Shown here piece after piece: positions 44,616 to 53,080 of a DNA stretch of 64,000 bases (the stretch's first letter is position 1; each line of letters opens with the position of its first letter). The stretch lies in contig NZ_FZQA01000002.1 of NCBI RefSeq assembly GCF_900199215.1, forward strand, positions 137,501 through 201,500, given 5' to 3'. This DNA comes from Amphiplicatus metriothermophilus (GTDB taxonomy: Bacteria > Pseudomonadota > Alphaproteobacteria > Caulobacterales > Parvularculaceae). The position numbers and the translations under genes were made by a program. A model generated the notes under the pieces. The model was not told the origin of the DNA and searched no databases. It was given only the letters and a program-made list of their open reading frames with translations.

Positions 44616-45977
44616 TTACGCCCACGCCTCCTTGGCCATCAGCTTCCTGGTCTGCTCTTCCGAGCGGCGATGGGCCGGCCGGTCCTTGAGGCCGTTCCAG
44701 TAGGCCTCGAACTCGGGGCGCTTCGGCACGGTTCCGAACTGCATCCCCCAGCCGATATGCGAGCCGAGATAGACGTCCGCGGCGGTGAAGCGGTCGCCGG
44801 CGACATATTTCCGGCCCTTGAGGTGGTTCGCGAGAGTTTCGATCACCAGCTCATATGTTCCGTAGCCGAACATGCGCTGCCGGTCGGGATCGGGGTCCCA
44901 GCCGACGGCGTGGTTGGAAAAGGCGGCCTCCATCGGTCCGGCCGCGAAGAACAGCCAGCGGTAATACGCGCCGCGCTCCTGCGGGATCGGCGCCAGGCCG
45001 GCGTCGGGAAAGGCGTCGGCGAGATAGGCGCAGATGGCCGCGCATTCGGTCACCACCGCATCGCCATGCCTGATCGCCGGCACCTTGCCCATCGGGTTGA
45101 TGGCGAGATAGTCGGGCGCCTTCATCGTGGTCCCGTATTCCAGGACCTCGATGCGGTAGGGCGCGCCGACCTCTTCGAGCATCCAGTGCACGATGCCGCC
45201 GCGCGACTGGGGATTGGTGTAGAAGACAAGCTCTTTCGTCATGGCTGTTTCCCTTTCCTTGAGGCGGGGCCGCTGTCCATACGCGACAGCATTGTCAAAT
45301 TCCGTCAGCAGCGACTGGCGCCATTCCTTCAGCAGCGCCTGCCGGCGCCGGGGATAGCGATCCTTCTCCAGCATCGCCGTCTCGATGCGGTCGGCGCGGA
45401 AATGGCGGAAGTCGCGGCGCAGCTCGCACCAGGCGGCGAGCACGCGGGTCGATTCGAAAAAGCCCAGAAGGAACGGCCACACCACGCGCTCGGAGCGCGC
45501 GCCTTTCTCGTCGCGATAGACGATCAGAAGCCGGCGTTCGGTCCGGATGGCCTCGCGCAGCAGCGACAGCGCCACCTTTTGCGGGCGCTCCCAGCCCCGG
45601 CCGACGAGAAGCGAGGCGTCGTCGAGCCGCCGGCGCAGGTCGTCGGGCAGCACCGCGGCGATCTTCGCCATCGCCTCGCCGGCGGCCCGCGACAGGCTGT
45701 CGTCCGTGCGCCGCGCCACCCAGCGCGCGCCCAGCGCTAGGGCCTCGATCTCCTCCTCGGAGAACATCAGCGGCGGCAGCATGAAGCCGGGCTTGAGCAC
45801 ATAGCCGACGCCGGGCTCGCCCTCGATTTCCGCGCCCAGCGCCTGCAGCGCGCCGATGTCGCGGTAAAGCGTGCGCAGGCTGATCCCCATCTCCTGGGCG
45901 AGGGACGCGCCGCTCACCGGCCCGCGATGGCGGCGCAGGATCTGGAGAAGCTCGAACAGGCGCTCGGTGCGGGGCAT
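44616..45977 (-). CDS. YafY/WYL-type regulator read in frame into a glutathione S-transferase
   Basis: One open frame of 453 codons holds two proteins. Codons 1 to about 225 encode an HTH_11 regulator (RTERLFELLQILRRHRGPVSGASLAQEMGISLRTLYRDIGAL) with a WYL domain (TERRLLIVYRDEKG, RVVWPFLLGFFESTRVLAAWCELR). From the ATG at 45242 onward a complete GST follows: MTKELVFYTNPQSRGGIVHWMLEEVG thioredoxin fold, NPMGKVPAIRHGDAVVTECAAI and a C-terminal helical domain. The GST ATG has its own AAGGAAAGGG ribosome-binding site, and the linker DNA carries a copy of the motif found upstream of the regulator. So it may be two adjacent genes without an intervening stop rather than a true fusion. Start 45977 is MPRTERL. 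Confidence 0.82.
   Translation of the reverse strand: MPRTERLFELLQILRRHRGPVSGASLAQEMGISLRTLYRDIGALQALGAEIEGEPGVGYVLKPGFMLPPLMFSEEEIEALALGARWVARRTDDSLSRAAGEAMAKIAAVLPDDLRRRLDDASLLVGRGWERPQKVALSLLREAIRTERRLLIVYRDEKGARSERVVWPFLLGFFESTRVLAAWCELRRDFRHFRADRIETAMLEKDRYPRRRQALLKEWRQSLLTEFDNAVAYGQRPRLKERETAMTKELVFYTNPQSRGGIVHWMLEEVGAPYRIEVLEYGTTMKAPDYLAINPMGKVPAIRHGDAVVTECAAICAYLADAFPDAGLAPIPQERGAYYRWLFFAAGPMEAAFSNHAVGWDPDPDRQRMFGYGTYELVIETLANHLKGRKYVAGDRFTAADVYLGSHIGWGMQFGTVPKRPEFEAYWNGLKDRPAHRRSEEQTRKLMAKEAWA
45293..45307 (-). promoter_or_regulatory. Candidate regulator site ahead of the GST coding region
   Basis: On the minus strand this reads TGACGGAATTTGACA, two TGAC half-sites one helical turn (10 bp) apart, 51 bp before the GST ATG. 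It matches the site upstream of the regulator (46002-46017) at most positions. It lies within the regulator's last codons. Confidence 0.45.
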
Positions 45978-46001
45978 GGGCGGCAGGATAGTAGGTCGTG
46001 A

Positions 46002-46017
46002 TGACAGATTTTGACAG
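46002..46017 (+). promoter_or_regulatory. Candidate regulator site TGACAGATTTTGACAG
   Basis: Two TGACAG direct repeats with a 10-bp period lie 25 bp upstream of the YafY/WYL regulator start. A related copy occurs before the GST start. An autoregulatory operator is the simplest reading. It is not a Pho box, which needs 11-bp spacing. Confidence 0.5.
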
Positions 46018-46546
46018 CGGGGGACGTCTCGCTTCGCGCCGGCGTTTCGCACGAAACCGAGGGGCGTCGAATCCGGCTGCTTCAGCGGGCGCGCGGCCTG
46101 CAGCCCGGTTTCGAACGAAACGCGTTCCGCCGTTTCGCACGATTTCGCCCCCGGGACGCGCGCGTCCGTCCCCGCGCCGGCGCGGGCGGGCGCCGGCTTG
46201 AGGCCCGGGCGCGGGGAACGGCGTCATGAGCGGCGTCTCGATCATGCGCCCAGTATGGGGCCGATCGGAAAGTCGGGGATAACTTTCCCCGTTTTTCAAC
46301 CAAGCGATTGAATTTACTTAGGTTGAACCCCGCATAAAGGCGAAGAAATGCAGGAACGGGCAGGGCGGCGGCGAAAGGGCGCAACGGCGACATCCTTCGC
46401 GCGGCGCGCGATCCAACGCGCGATCCAATATGCGAACGACGCGCTCCAGCCCCGCCGTTCCGCCTTTCGCGCCGCGCCCGCCCTTGACCTGACGGCGGTC
46501 AGCCGGAAAGAAGGCGGGCCAGACGGCCAGCGAGACGGGTGAGGCG
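46018..46546. other. Non-coding stretch before shc
   Basis: About 530 bp between the regulator promoter and shc have no supported gene. Short open frames on both strands lack ribosome-binding sites and family features. It contains the hairpin at 46274-46291 and an A/T-rich segment (GATTGAATTTACTTAGGTTG) near 46305 that may hold the shc promoter. Confidence 0.5.
46274..46296 (+). terminator. Rho-independent-type hairpin with T-run in the shc leader
   Basis: CGGGGA-TAACTT-TCCCCG followed directly by five T residues has the form of an intrinsic terminator on the plus strand. No plus-strand gene ends nearby (the last is parE, 1.7 kb upstream, behind minus-strand genes). It could end a short unannotated RNA or attenuate a long shc leader. 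Confidence 0.5.
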
Positions 46547-48589
46547 GTGCTCGACGAACAGGCGGCGAAAGCGGCGCGCGGCGACAATTTTCAGGCGGCC
46601 CTGTCCGAGGCGATCCAGGCGTCGGCCGACTGGCTCGTCCGGCGCCAGAAGCCTGAAGGCTATTGGGTCGGGCGGCTCGAATCCAATTCCTGCATGGAGG
46701 CGGAATGGCGCCTCGCCCTGTGGTTCATGGGGCTCGACGATCATCATCTTTGCCCCCGTCTCGCCGCGAGCCTGCGCGAGAGCCAGAGCGCGGACGGCTC
46801 GTGGCGGATCTATCACGGCGCGCCGGCGGGCGACATCAACACGACGGTGGAAGCTTATGCGGCCCTGCGCTGCCACGGCGACGATCCGCACGCGCCCCAT
46901 ATGGCGCGCGCGCGCGCGTGGATCCTGTCGAAGGGCGGGCTTCGCAACGTGCGCGTCTTCACGCGCTACTGGCTGGCGCTGATCGGCGAGTGGCCGTGGG
47001 ACCGGACGCCGAACCTGCCGCCGGAAGTCATCTGGTTTCCCAACTGGTTCGTCTTCTCGATCTACAATTTCGCGCAATGGGCGCGCGCCACCCTGATGCC
47101 GATCGCAGTGCTTTCCGCGCGCCGGCCGACGCGGCCCCTGCCGGCCGAGCGCCGGCTCAACGAGCTTTTTCCCGAAGGGCGCGCGCGCTTCGACTACGAA
47201 CTGCCGCCCAAGCCCGGCGCCGATTTCTGGGACCGGTTCTTCCGCGCGGCGGACAAGACCCTGCACGCCCTGCAAGGCTTCGGGCGCAAGACCGGCCTTT
47301 CCCTCGGCCGCGACGCGGCGATCAAGCGCGCGCTCGAATGGATCATCCGGCATCAGGACGCCGACGGCGTCTGGGGCGGCATCCAGCCGCCCTGGATCTA
47401 TTCGCTGATGGCGCTGCATACGGAAGGCTATGCGCTCGACCACCCTGTTCTGGCGAAGGGCCTGGCCGCGCTCGACGATCCGCGCTGGCGCGTCGATGTC
47501 GGCGAGGCGACGTGGATACAGGCCTCGACGAGTCCGGTCTGGGACACCGAGCTGACCTTGCTCGCCCTCCACGACGCCGATGTCGTCAAGGCGCATGAGG
47601 CGGCGGTCGAACGCGCCGTGCAATGGCTGCTCGACCAGCAGGTGCGCCGGCCCGGCGACTGGCGGGTGAAAGTCCCCAATGTCGAGCCCGGCGGCTGGGC
47701 CTTCGAGTACAAGAACTACTTCTATCCCGATACGGACGACACGGCCGTGGCGCTGATCGCGCTCGCCCCCTTCCGCGACGATCCGAAATGGAAGGCGAAA
47801 GGCCTCGACGAGGCGATCCGCCTGGGCGTCGACTGGCTCATTGGGATGCAGAGCGAATGCGGCGGCTGGGGCGCGTTCGACAAGGACAATGACAAGAAGA
47901 TCCTGACGAAGATTCCCTTCTGCGATTTCGGCGAGGCGCTCGACCCGCCTTCGGTGGACGTGACCGCCCATGTCATCGAGGCGTTCGGCAAGCTCGGCTA
48001 CGACAAGACCCATCCGGCGATGAAGCGCGCCCTCGACTGGATGAAGAAAGAGCAGGAGCCGGACGGATCGTGGTTCGGCCGCTGGGGCGTCAATTATGTT
48101 TACGGCACGGGCGCGGCGCTGCCCGCGCTCGAGGCGATCGGCGAGGATATGAGCGCGCCCTATGTGCAGCGCGCCTGCGACTGGCTCGTCTCCATGCAAC
48201 AGGCCGACGGCGGCTGGGGCGAGTCCTGCGCGTCCTATATGGACCCGGCCATGAAAGGGCGGGGGACGCCGACGGCCTCGCAAACCGCCTGGGCGCTCAT
48301 GGGGCTCGTCGCCGCGAACCGCGCGCAAGACCGCGAGGCGATCCAGAAAGGGCTCGCCTTTCTCGTCGAGCGTCAAAAGAACGGGACCTGGGAGGAGCCT
48401 GAGTATACGGGCACGGGTTTTCCCGGCTACGGCGTCGGCCAGACCATCAAGCTCGGCGATCCTCTGCTTGCGGAGCGTCTGAAGCAGGGGCCGGAGCTCT
48501 CGCGCGCCTTCATGATCAACTACAATCTCTATCGCCATTACTTCCCGCTGATGGCGATGGGCCGGGCGCGACGCCTGCTGGGCGCGTAG
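46547..48589 (+). CDS. shc: Squalene-hopene cyclase
   Basis: This 680-residue class II triterpene cyclase converts squalene to hopene and diplopterol, membrane-ordering hopanoids. The catalytic DxDDTA motif is present as DTDDTA (395-400) in YFYPDTDDTAVAL. QW repeats recur (GSWRIYHG, GVWGGIQPPW, GGWGAFDKDN, GSWFGRWGVNYVYGTG, GGWGESCASY, GTWEEPEYTGTGFPG). A GTG at 46547 starts the frame shortly after GGGTGAGG. The hpnCDE squalene genes usually nearby are not in this window. A large minus-strand frame across it is a shadow. Confidence 0.95.
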   Translation: MLDEQAAKAARGDNFQAALSEAIQASADWLVRRQKPEGYWVGRLESNSCMEAEWRLALWFMGLDDHHLCPRLAASLRESQSADGSWRIYHGAPAGDINTTVEAYAALRCHGDDPHAPHMARARAWILSKGGLRNVRVFTRYWLALIGEWPWDRTPNLPPEVIWFPNWFVFSIYNFAQWARATLMPIAVLSARRPTRPLPAERRLNELFPEGRARFDYELPPKPGADFWDRFFRAADKTLHALQGFGRKTGLSLGRDAAIKRALEWIIRHQDADGVWGGIQPPWIYSLMALHTEGYALDHPVLAKGLAALDDPRWRVDVGEATWIQASTSPVWDTELTLLALHDADVVKAHEAAVERAVQWLLDQQVRRPGDWRVKVPNVEPGGWAFEYKNYFYPDTDDTAVALIALAPFRDDPKWKAKGLDEAIRLGVDWLIGMQSECGGWGAFDKDNDKKILTKIPFCDFGEALDPPSVDVTAHVIEAFGKLGYDKTHPAMKRALDWMKKEQEPDGSWFGRWGVNYVYGTGAALPALEAIGEDMSAPYVQRACDWLVSMQQADGGWGESCASYMDPAMKGRGTPTASQTAWALMGLVAANRAQDREAIQKGLAFLVERQKNGTWEEPEYTGTGFPGYGVGQTIKLGDPLLAERLKQGPELSRAFMINYNLYRHYFPLMAMGRARRLLGA

Positions 48590-48599
48590 AACGAAAAAC

Positions 48600-48630
48600 G
48601 CGGCGCCCCTGGTTGCTCGCAGGGCGCCGC
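48600..48630 (-). terminator. Intrinsic terminator between shc and the AhpD-like pseudogene
   Basis: A 9-bp perfect GC stem (GCGGCGCCC / GGGCGCCGC) with a 13-nt loop is followed on the minus strand by GTTTTTCG. It serves the minus-strand gene best and probably also stops shc transcripts. Confidence 0.72.
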
Positions 48631-48659
48631 GAGGATCGGCGCGGGAATAATATGTCGGC

Positions 48660-48973
48660 TTACGTCGCGGTCTCGTCAAGCACGTGAACGCCGTGGGTGA
48701 CCGCGCCGCCCGCGCGCAGCACGGCGGCGACGAACACGACTTCGGCGAGCTCGCCCTGCGTGGCGCCGGCCGCGATCGCGGCCTTCTTGTGGATCTCGAT
48801 GCAGTAGGGGCACTGCGTGGTCAGCGCGACGGCGACGGCCATCAGCTCCTTGTATTTTTTCGGAATGGCGCCGTCGGCGAGCGCGCCTTGTCGAAAGCCA
48901 TGAAGGCGCTCATCGCTTCGCCGGCGTGCTCGTTATACAGGCCGAGTTTCTGCATGTTTTTCATGTCGTACAT
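48660..48973 (-). pseudogene. Carboxymuconolactone decarboxylase / AhpD-like protein, frameshifted
   Basis: Two frames together encode one typical AhpD-like protein of about 104 residues. The N-terminal part starts at the ATG at 48973 (MYDMKNMQKLGLYNEHAGEAMSAFMAFDKA) behind AAAGGA. Near 48881-48888, in a GCGCGC run, one base is missing. In the next frame the protein continues ALADGAIPKKYKELMAVAVALTTQ and then CPYCIEIHKKAAIAAGA, with the redox CxxC. Without the shift the protein ends 15 codons later at a TGA. Members are alkylhydroperoxidase-like reductants. It may be a recent pseudogene or an assembly error in a GC run. Confidence 0.85.
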
Positions 48974-49030
48974 GGCTGATTCATCCTTTTTTCAGAGGTT
49001 GCGGGAGGGTGACTGTCGCGCTGTTTGGCC

Positions 49031-49054
49031 AAGACGAAGCTTTATCTTCGTCTT
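49031..49054. terminator. Hairpin upstream of the AhpD-like pseudogene, downstream of the VOC gene
   Basis: AAGACGAAG-CTTTAT-CTTCGTCTT is a perfect 9-bp stem with a 6-nt loop, 64 bp after the VOC gene stop on the minus strand. It lacks a T-run there but could separate the two minus-strand genes. Confidence 0.45.
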
Positions 49055-49117
49055 CGTCAGCGCCTTGCTACTCTGTATACGAATAATAGAGGTTGCGAGA
49101 CTGCCGTGGAACAGGCG

Positions 49118-49513
49118 TCAGGCGGAAAAGCCGTTATGGACGACTTCCAGCTTGTTGCCGAAAGGATCGCGCACATAGGCCATATAGGCGCCCGGATCGC
49201 CGGGAAAGCCTCGCCGCTCGCCCGGCGCGCCTTCACACATCCCGCCGAGCGAAAGGGCGACCCTGTGAAAGGCGTCCACGGCTTCGCGGCTTTCCGCCGC
49301 GAAAGAGACGTGCGCGCCGTTCCCCCAGGTCGCCGGCCGTTTGTCATAAGGCGACATCGCCAGAAACTGCGGCGCGTCGACGCCGTAGGCGACAAAAGCG
49401 TGGTTCGCGGCGAGCCGTCTGACGCCGATCGTTCCCAAGACCGGATCGTAAAAGCGGGCCGCTTCCTCAAGATCGCCGACGCCGACGCTCAAATGATCGA
49501 TGATGTTCTTCAC
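49118..49513 (-). CDS. VOC-superfamily (glyoxalase/dioxygenase-like) protein
   Basis: This 131-residue protein has paired beta-alpha-beta-beta-beta modules: IIDHLSVGVGDLEEAARFYDPVLGTIG (metal His in the first strand) and AHVSFAAESREAVDAFHRVALSLGG ... YMAYVRDPFGNKLEVVHNG (metal Glu in the last). The start is a GTG at 49513 with GAGAGGA 5 nt upstream. VOC enzymes handle small electrophiles or act as binding proteins; the specific reaction is not evident. It lies between the AraC regulator and the AhpD-like pseudogene on the same strand. Confidence 0.88.
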   Translation of the reverse strand: MKNIIDHLSVGVGDLEEAARFYDPVLGTIGVRRLAANHAFVAYGVDAPQFLAMSPYDKRPATWGNGAHVSFAAESREAVDAFHRVALSLGGMCEGAPGERRGFPGDPGAYMAYVRDPFGNKLEVVHNGFSA

Positions 49514-49688
49514 CTCGTCCTCTCCGGATTCGAAGCTGTATCCGTCAGCGCCGCCGATGCGACGCCTCGGTTTTCAATATGATCTGGACCGGCGTTTCGC
49601 CATGCGATCCGTAGAAAGATGAACGACGCGTTCTGATTTGCGTACTGACAGCGCATTTGCGCGCCAGTCAGCCCCGCTCTGTTCGCCG

Positions 49689-50627
49689 TCAGGCCGCTTC
49701 GGCGGCGACGGCCGTTTTCTGATAACGGCCAGGCCCGACGCCGAAATGTTTCTTGAACGCCCTTATGAAAGCGCCGACGGATTGATACCCCACGGCCGGC
49801 GCGATGCGCGCGAGATTCGCGTCGCGCCGCGTCAGCATTCGCGATGCGAGCTCCATGCGCCATTGCGTAAGATACTGGATCGGCGAACAGCCGATCCGTT
49901 CGCGCATGCGCTCGGAAAACACGGTGCGCGACATGCCCGCCTCGCTCGCCAGCGCCTCCACGGTCCAGTCGCGATCGGGGGCCTGATGGATCGCCGACAG
50001 GGCGCGCGCAAGCTGCGGGTCGCGCAGGCCGGCGAGAAGGCCGACATCCGTTTGCCGCGCATGATGGCGCATGGTCTGGATGAAGAGGATTTCGGAAAGG
50101 CGGTTGATGATCGCATCCGCCCCCGGCGCGCGCTCATGAACCTCATGGGTGATGAACTTCATCGCCTCGTCTATCCAGCCGTAATTCAGGGACTGGAAGC
50201 CTTTCACATGGATGTAGGGCGGCAGCGCGCCGAGCAGAAGCCGGCCTGCGTTCGGATCGAAAGCGAAGTGCCCGCACACGAGACAGGCGGGCGAGGCGCG
50301 GTCCGGTCCGCCGTAAACGAGCGCGCCGGCTCCCTTGAAGCCGGCGCGCTGGACGACTTCATCGACCAGCATGGCGGGCCTGTCCGGCTCGTCGCTGAGG
50401 CGATGCTCCCTGCCGTGCGGAATGACGATCAGGTCGCCCGCGGCGAGCCGAACCGCATCGCCCGCCCCGGCGACGCGAACCCAGCACTGGCCGCGCGTGA
50501 CGAGATGGAATCGCGCCACGCTCGCATAATCCGGCACGCACACGCCCCAGGGCGGCGAAAACTCCGTCCGGAAATAAAGGCTGCCTTGCAGCTTCACGAT
50601 GTTCAGAATGTCGCTGAGAACGTCCAT
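49689..50627 (-). CDS. AraC-family transcriptional regulator with cupin sensor domain
   Basis: This 312-residue protein has an N-terminal cupin-type sensor (FHLVTRGQCWVRV, AAGDLIVIPHGREHRLSD, CGHFAFDPNAG) of the cupin_6 class. The C-terminal double HTH reads WTVEALASEAGMSRTVFSERMRERIGCSPIQYLTQWRMELASRML and then IAPAVGYQSVGAFIRAFKKHFGVGPGRYQ. It probably responds to a small organic compound and controls neighbouring detoxification-type genes (VOC, AhpD-like, aldo/keto reductase), though no operator is apparent. About 200 bp of featureless DNA separate its start from nagA. Confidence 0.9.
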   Translation of the reverse strand: MDVLSDILNIVKLQGSLYFRTEFSPPWGVCVPDYASVARFHLVTRGQCWVRVAGAGDAVRLAAGDLIVIPHGREHRLSDEPDRPAMLVDEVVQRAGFKGAGALVYGGPDRASPACLVCGHFAFDPNAGRLLLGALPPYIHVKGFQSLNYGWIDEAMKFITHEVHERAPGADAIINRLSEILFIQTMRHHARQTDVGLLAGLRDPQLARALSAIHQAPDRDWTVEALASEAGMSRTVFSERMRERIGCSPIQYLTQWRMELASRMLTRRDANLARIAPAVGYQSVGAFIRAFKKHFGVGPGRYQKTAVAAEAA

Positions 50628-50828
50628 GTCGGGTCCCGCGCAGGCGCGGCGCGCATTATGGACGGCTCATCCGCCATGGAAAGCCGTCACGGACGATCTG
50701 CGCATTTTTCCGGTCAGACGGCGGATTCAGCGCGTTCATAAGTTTTGAGACGGACGAACCCCGCAGCTTCCTGGTGCAGGTCGCGTTCAGGCGCGCGGCC
50801 CCGCGCCGGGCCGCTCGTCGCGGCGCGC

Positions 50829-52022
50829 TCACGGCGCATAACTTTTCCGTGAAGCGGCGGAGGTCGCGTTTAATTCTTTCGCCTCCCCGCTCGCAACGCC
50901 GTCGATCCAGGTTTCTCGCACGACGAGATCGTCGTCGAAAGCGACGAGGCTGGCGCGCCAGCCCGGCGCGATCCGGCCGAGTTCGCCGTCGAGGCCGAGA
51001 AACGCCGCCGGATGACGCGAGGCCATGCGCGTCGCCTCGGCGAGGCTCAGGCCCATCAGCGCGGCGGCGTTGCGCACGGCGCGCGCCATTTCGAGATCGG
51101 AGCCGGCGAGCGTGCCGTTCTCCGCCACGCACACTCCGTCCTCGACCGTAATGAGCCGGCCCTGCAGTCGGAAAGCCTTTTCCTTCATGCCGACCGTCGG
51201 CATGGCGTCGGTGACGAGCATCAGCCTGTCGAGCGGCTTGCACTTGAGCGCGACCTTCAGGACGGCGGGCGCCACGTGCCGGCCGTCGACGATGAGCCCG
51301 CACCAGCTGTTCGGGTCTTCGAGCGCCGCGCCGACGACGCCGGGCTCGCGGCTCGTCATCGGCGACATCGCGTTGAAGAGATGGGTGAAGCCGGTCACGC
51401 CCGCCGCGAGCGCGCCTTTCGTCACGTCATAGGTCGCGTCCGTATGGCCGGCCGAGACGATGACGCCCGCCGCGACAAGCCGGCGGATGAGCTCGGGCGG
51501 GGCGTTTTCCGGCGCGAGCGTGACGAGCGTTCTGCCGCGCTTCAGCGCGGTCAGAAGCGGCAGGTGCCCGGCTTCGAGCCGGCGGAACTTGGACGGATCG
51601 TGCACGCCCTTTTTGTCCGTGCTCAGAAAAGGGCCTTCGATGTGAATCCCGAGAACGCCGGGAACGCCTTCGGCGATGGCGGCGTCGACCGCCGCGACGG
51701 CCTCGGCGATGACGTCGAGCTCGTCGCTGATGAGCGTCGGCAGAAAGCCGGTCGTGCCGAAACGCCGGTGCGCCGCGCCGATCTCGCGAATGGTCTCGAC
51801 ATCCGGCGATTCGTTGAACAATCGTCCGTTCCCGCCGTTCACCTGAACGTCGATGAAGCCGGGTGCGAGGATCGCGCCGTCGAGATCGAAGCGCCGCCCG
51901 CCCGCGGGCGCTTCCTCGCGCGGGACGATCGCGGCGATGCGCGCGCCTTCGAGAACCAGCGCATGGCCTTCGATCATGCCCTGGTCGGCGAGGATGCGCG
52001 CGTTTGTCAGAACGGATTGCAT
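50829..52022 (-). CDS. nagA: N-acetylglucosamine-6-phosphate deacetylase
   Basis: This 397-residue amidohydrolase converts GlcNAc-6-P to glucosamine-6-P. Family markers are APGFIDVQVNGGNG, GIHIEGPFLS (metal Glu), VSAGHTDATYD (metal His), GFTHLFNAMSPM (metal His) and the catalytic Asp in LMLVTDAMPTVGM. The start is the ATG at 52022, whose first base overlaps the nagB-II stop; the long open frame beyond it is a shadow of nagB-II. It is the last gene of the nagR-nagB-nagA run. Confidence 0.95.
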   Translation of the reverse strand: MQSVLTNARILADQGMIEGHALVLEGARIAAIVPREEAPAGGRRFDLDGAILAPGFIDVQVNGGNGRLFNESPDVETIREIGAAHRRFGTTGFLPTLISDELDVIAEAVAAVDAAIAEGVPGVLGIHIEGPFLSTDKKGVHDPSKFRRLEAGHLPLLTALKRGRTLVTLAPENAPPELIRRLVAAGVIVSAGHTDATYDVTKGALAAGVTGFTHLFNAMSPMTSREPGVVGAALEDPNSWCGLIVDGRHVAPAVLKVALKCKPLDRLMLVTDAMPTVGMKEKAFRLQGRLITVEDGVCVAENGTLAGSDLEMARAVRNAAALMGLSLAEATRMASRHPAAFLGLDGELGRIAPGWRASLVAFDDDLVVRETWIDGVASGEAKELNATSAASRKSYAP

Positions 52023-53059
52023 CAGATCGTCTCGGTGACTTTGGCGAGATTGGGCGGGCGGTCCGGATCGAGGCCGCGCAGGGCCGCGAGCAGGTTCGCG
52101 GCTTTGTAAAAGCTCGCGATCTGGAGGATCGGCTGCAGGGCGGGCGGGGCGGCGATCTCCGGCAGGGCGCGCCCGCCCGGCGGCGGGGCGACGCCGGCGG
52201 CGAAAATCTGCGCGCCGAAGCGGGCGAGCTTGTCGAGGGTCGCGGCGTAGGCGGGCAGGGTCTCGTCGTCCTGCGCGAGAGCGAGGATCGGAAAGCCCTC
52301 GCGCACCAGCGCGGCCGGACCGTGCAGCGCCTCGGCGGCGCTGTAGGCCTCGGCGTGGAGCCGGCAGGTTTCTTTCAGCTTGAGCGCGGCCTCCTGCGCC
52401 GCGCCGAGGCCGAGCCCGCGGCCCAGCACGAAAGCGCTCGTCGCGGTCTCGAGCGTCTCGGCCAGCGGCGACCAGTCGAGCGCCCAGGCGCGCCCGAGCG
52501 CTTCGGGCAGGCGCGCGAGCGCGGCGAGCATCTCCGCGTCGCCGGTCCAGCGCGCGACCAGCATCGCGACCGCCGCCAGCGACGCGATGCAGGATTTCGT
52601 CGCCGCGACGCTGCGCTCCGGCCCGGCGCAAAGGGGAATGAGCTCGTCGGCGAGCCGGGCGAGGGGGGACTCCGCGTCGTTGACGAACGCGACGAGCAGC
52701 GCGCCCGATTCTTTCAGGTTTCGCGCCGCATGCAGAATATCCGGGCTCCGGCCGGACTGCGAGATCGCGAGGGCGAGCGCGCCCTGCGCGGGCGCCGGCG
52801 CGAGGTATACGGACGAGACCGATGGCGCGCAGGAGGCGCAGATCGCATAGGCGCGCGTCTCGATGAGATACTTCGCATAGGTCGCGGCGTGGTCGGAGCT
52901 GCCGCGCGCGCAGGTGACGACGAGACGCGGGCCGGCTTCGCGCAGCCGGACGCCCAGCCGCTCGAAGGCGCGCGCCTGGCTGTCGTAAAGGCGCGCGACG
53001 GCTTCGCCCGCTTCGGCGGCTTCGGCGTGCATGAGGGCGGCGGTCGGATCGCGACGCAT
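52022..53059 (-). CDS. nagB: Glucosamine-6-phosphate deaminase, NagB-II (SIS-domain) type
   Basis: This 345-residue protein has two SIS sugar-isomerase domains: VVTCARGSSDHAATYAKYLIE and ALAISQSGRSPDILHAA in the first; FVLGRGLGLGAAQEAALKLKETCRLHAEAYSAAEALHGPAALV in the second. It looks like the isomerase half of GlmS without the glutaminase domain, the NagB-II arrangement common in alpha- and gammaproteobacteria. It converts glucosamine-6-P to fructose-6-P and ammonia. The ATG at 53059 sits 10 nt after GAGGAG and is preferred to a TTG at 53068. Confidence 0.92.
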   Translation of the reverse strand: MRRDPTAALMHAEAAEAGEAVARLYDSQARAFERLGVRLREAGPRLVVTCARGSSDHAATYAKYLIETRAYAICASCAPSVSSVYLAPAPAQGALALAISQSGRSPDILHAARNLKESGALLVAFVNDAESPLARLADELIPLCAGPERSVAATKSCIASLAAVAMLVARWTGDAEMLAALARLPEALGRAWALDWSPLAETLETATSAFVLGRGLGLGAAQEAALKLKETCRLHAEAYSAAEALHGPAALVREGFPILALAQDDETLPAYAATLDKLARFGAQIFAAGVAPPPGGRALPEIAAPPALQPILQIASFYKAANLLAALRGLDPDRPPNLAKVTETI

Positions 53060-53080
53060 GCGGCGCAAACTCCTCTCGGT

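Noticed and set aside
46002-46017. TGACAG direct repeats considered as a second Pho box
   Set aside because: The period is 10 bp rather than 11, and only two half-sites are present; a YafY/WYL regulator site fits better.
46499-48679. 726-codon minus-strand open frame opposite shc
   Set aside because: It mirrors the coding frame of a clear squalene-hopene cyclase, has Arg/Asp/Val-rich composition typical of GC-rich antisense frames and no family features.
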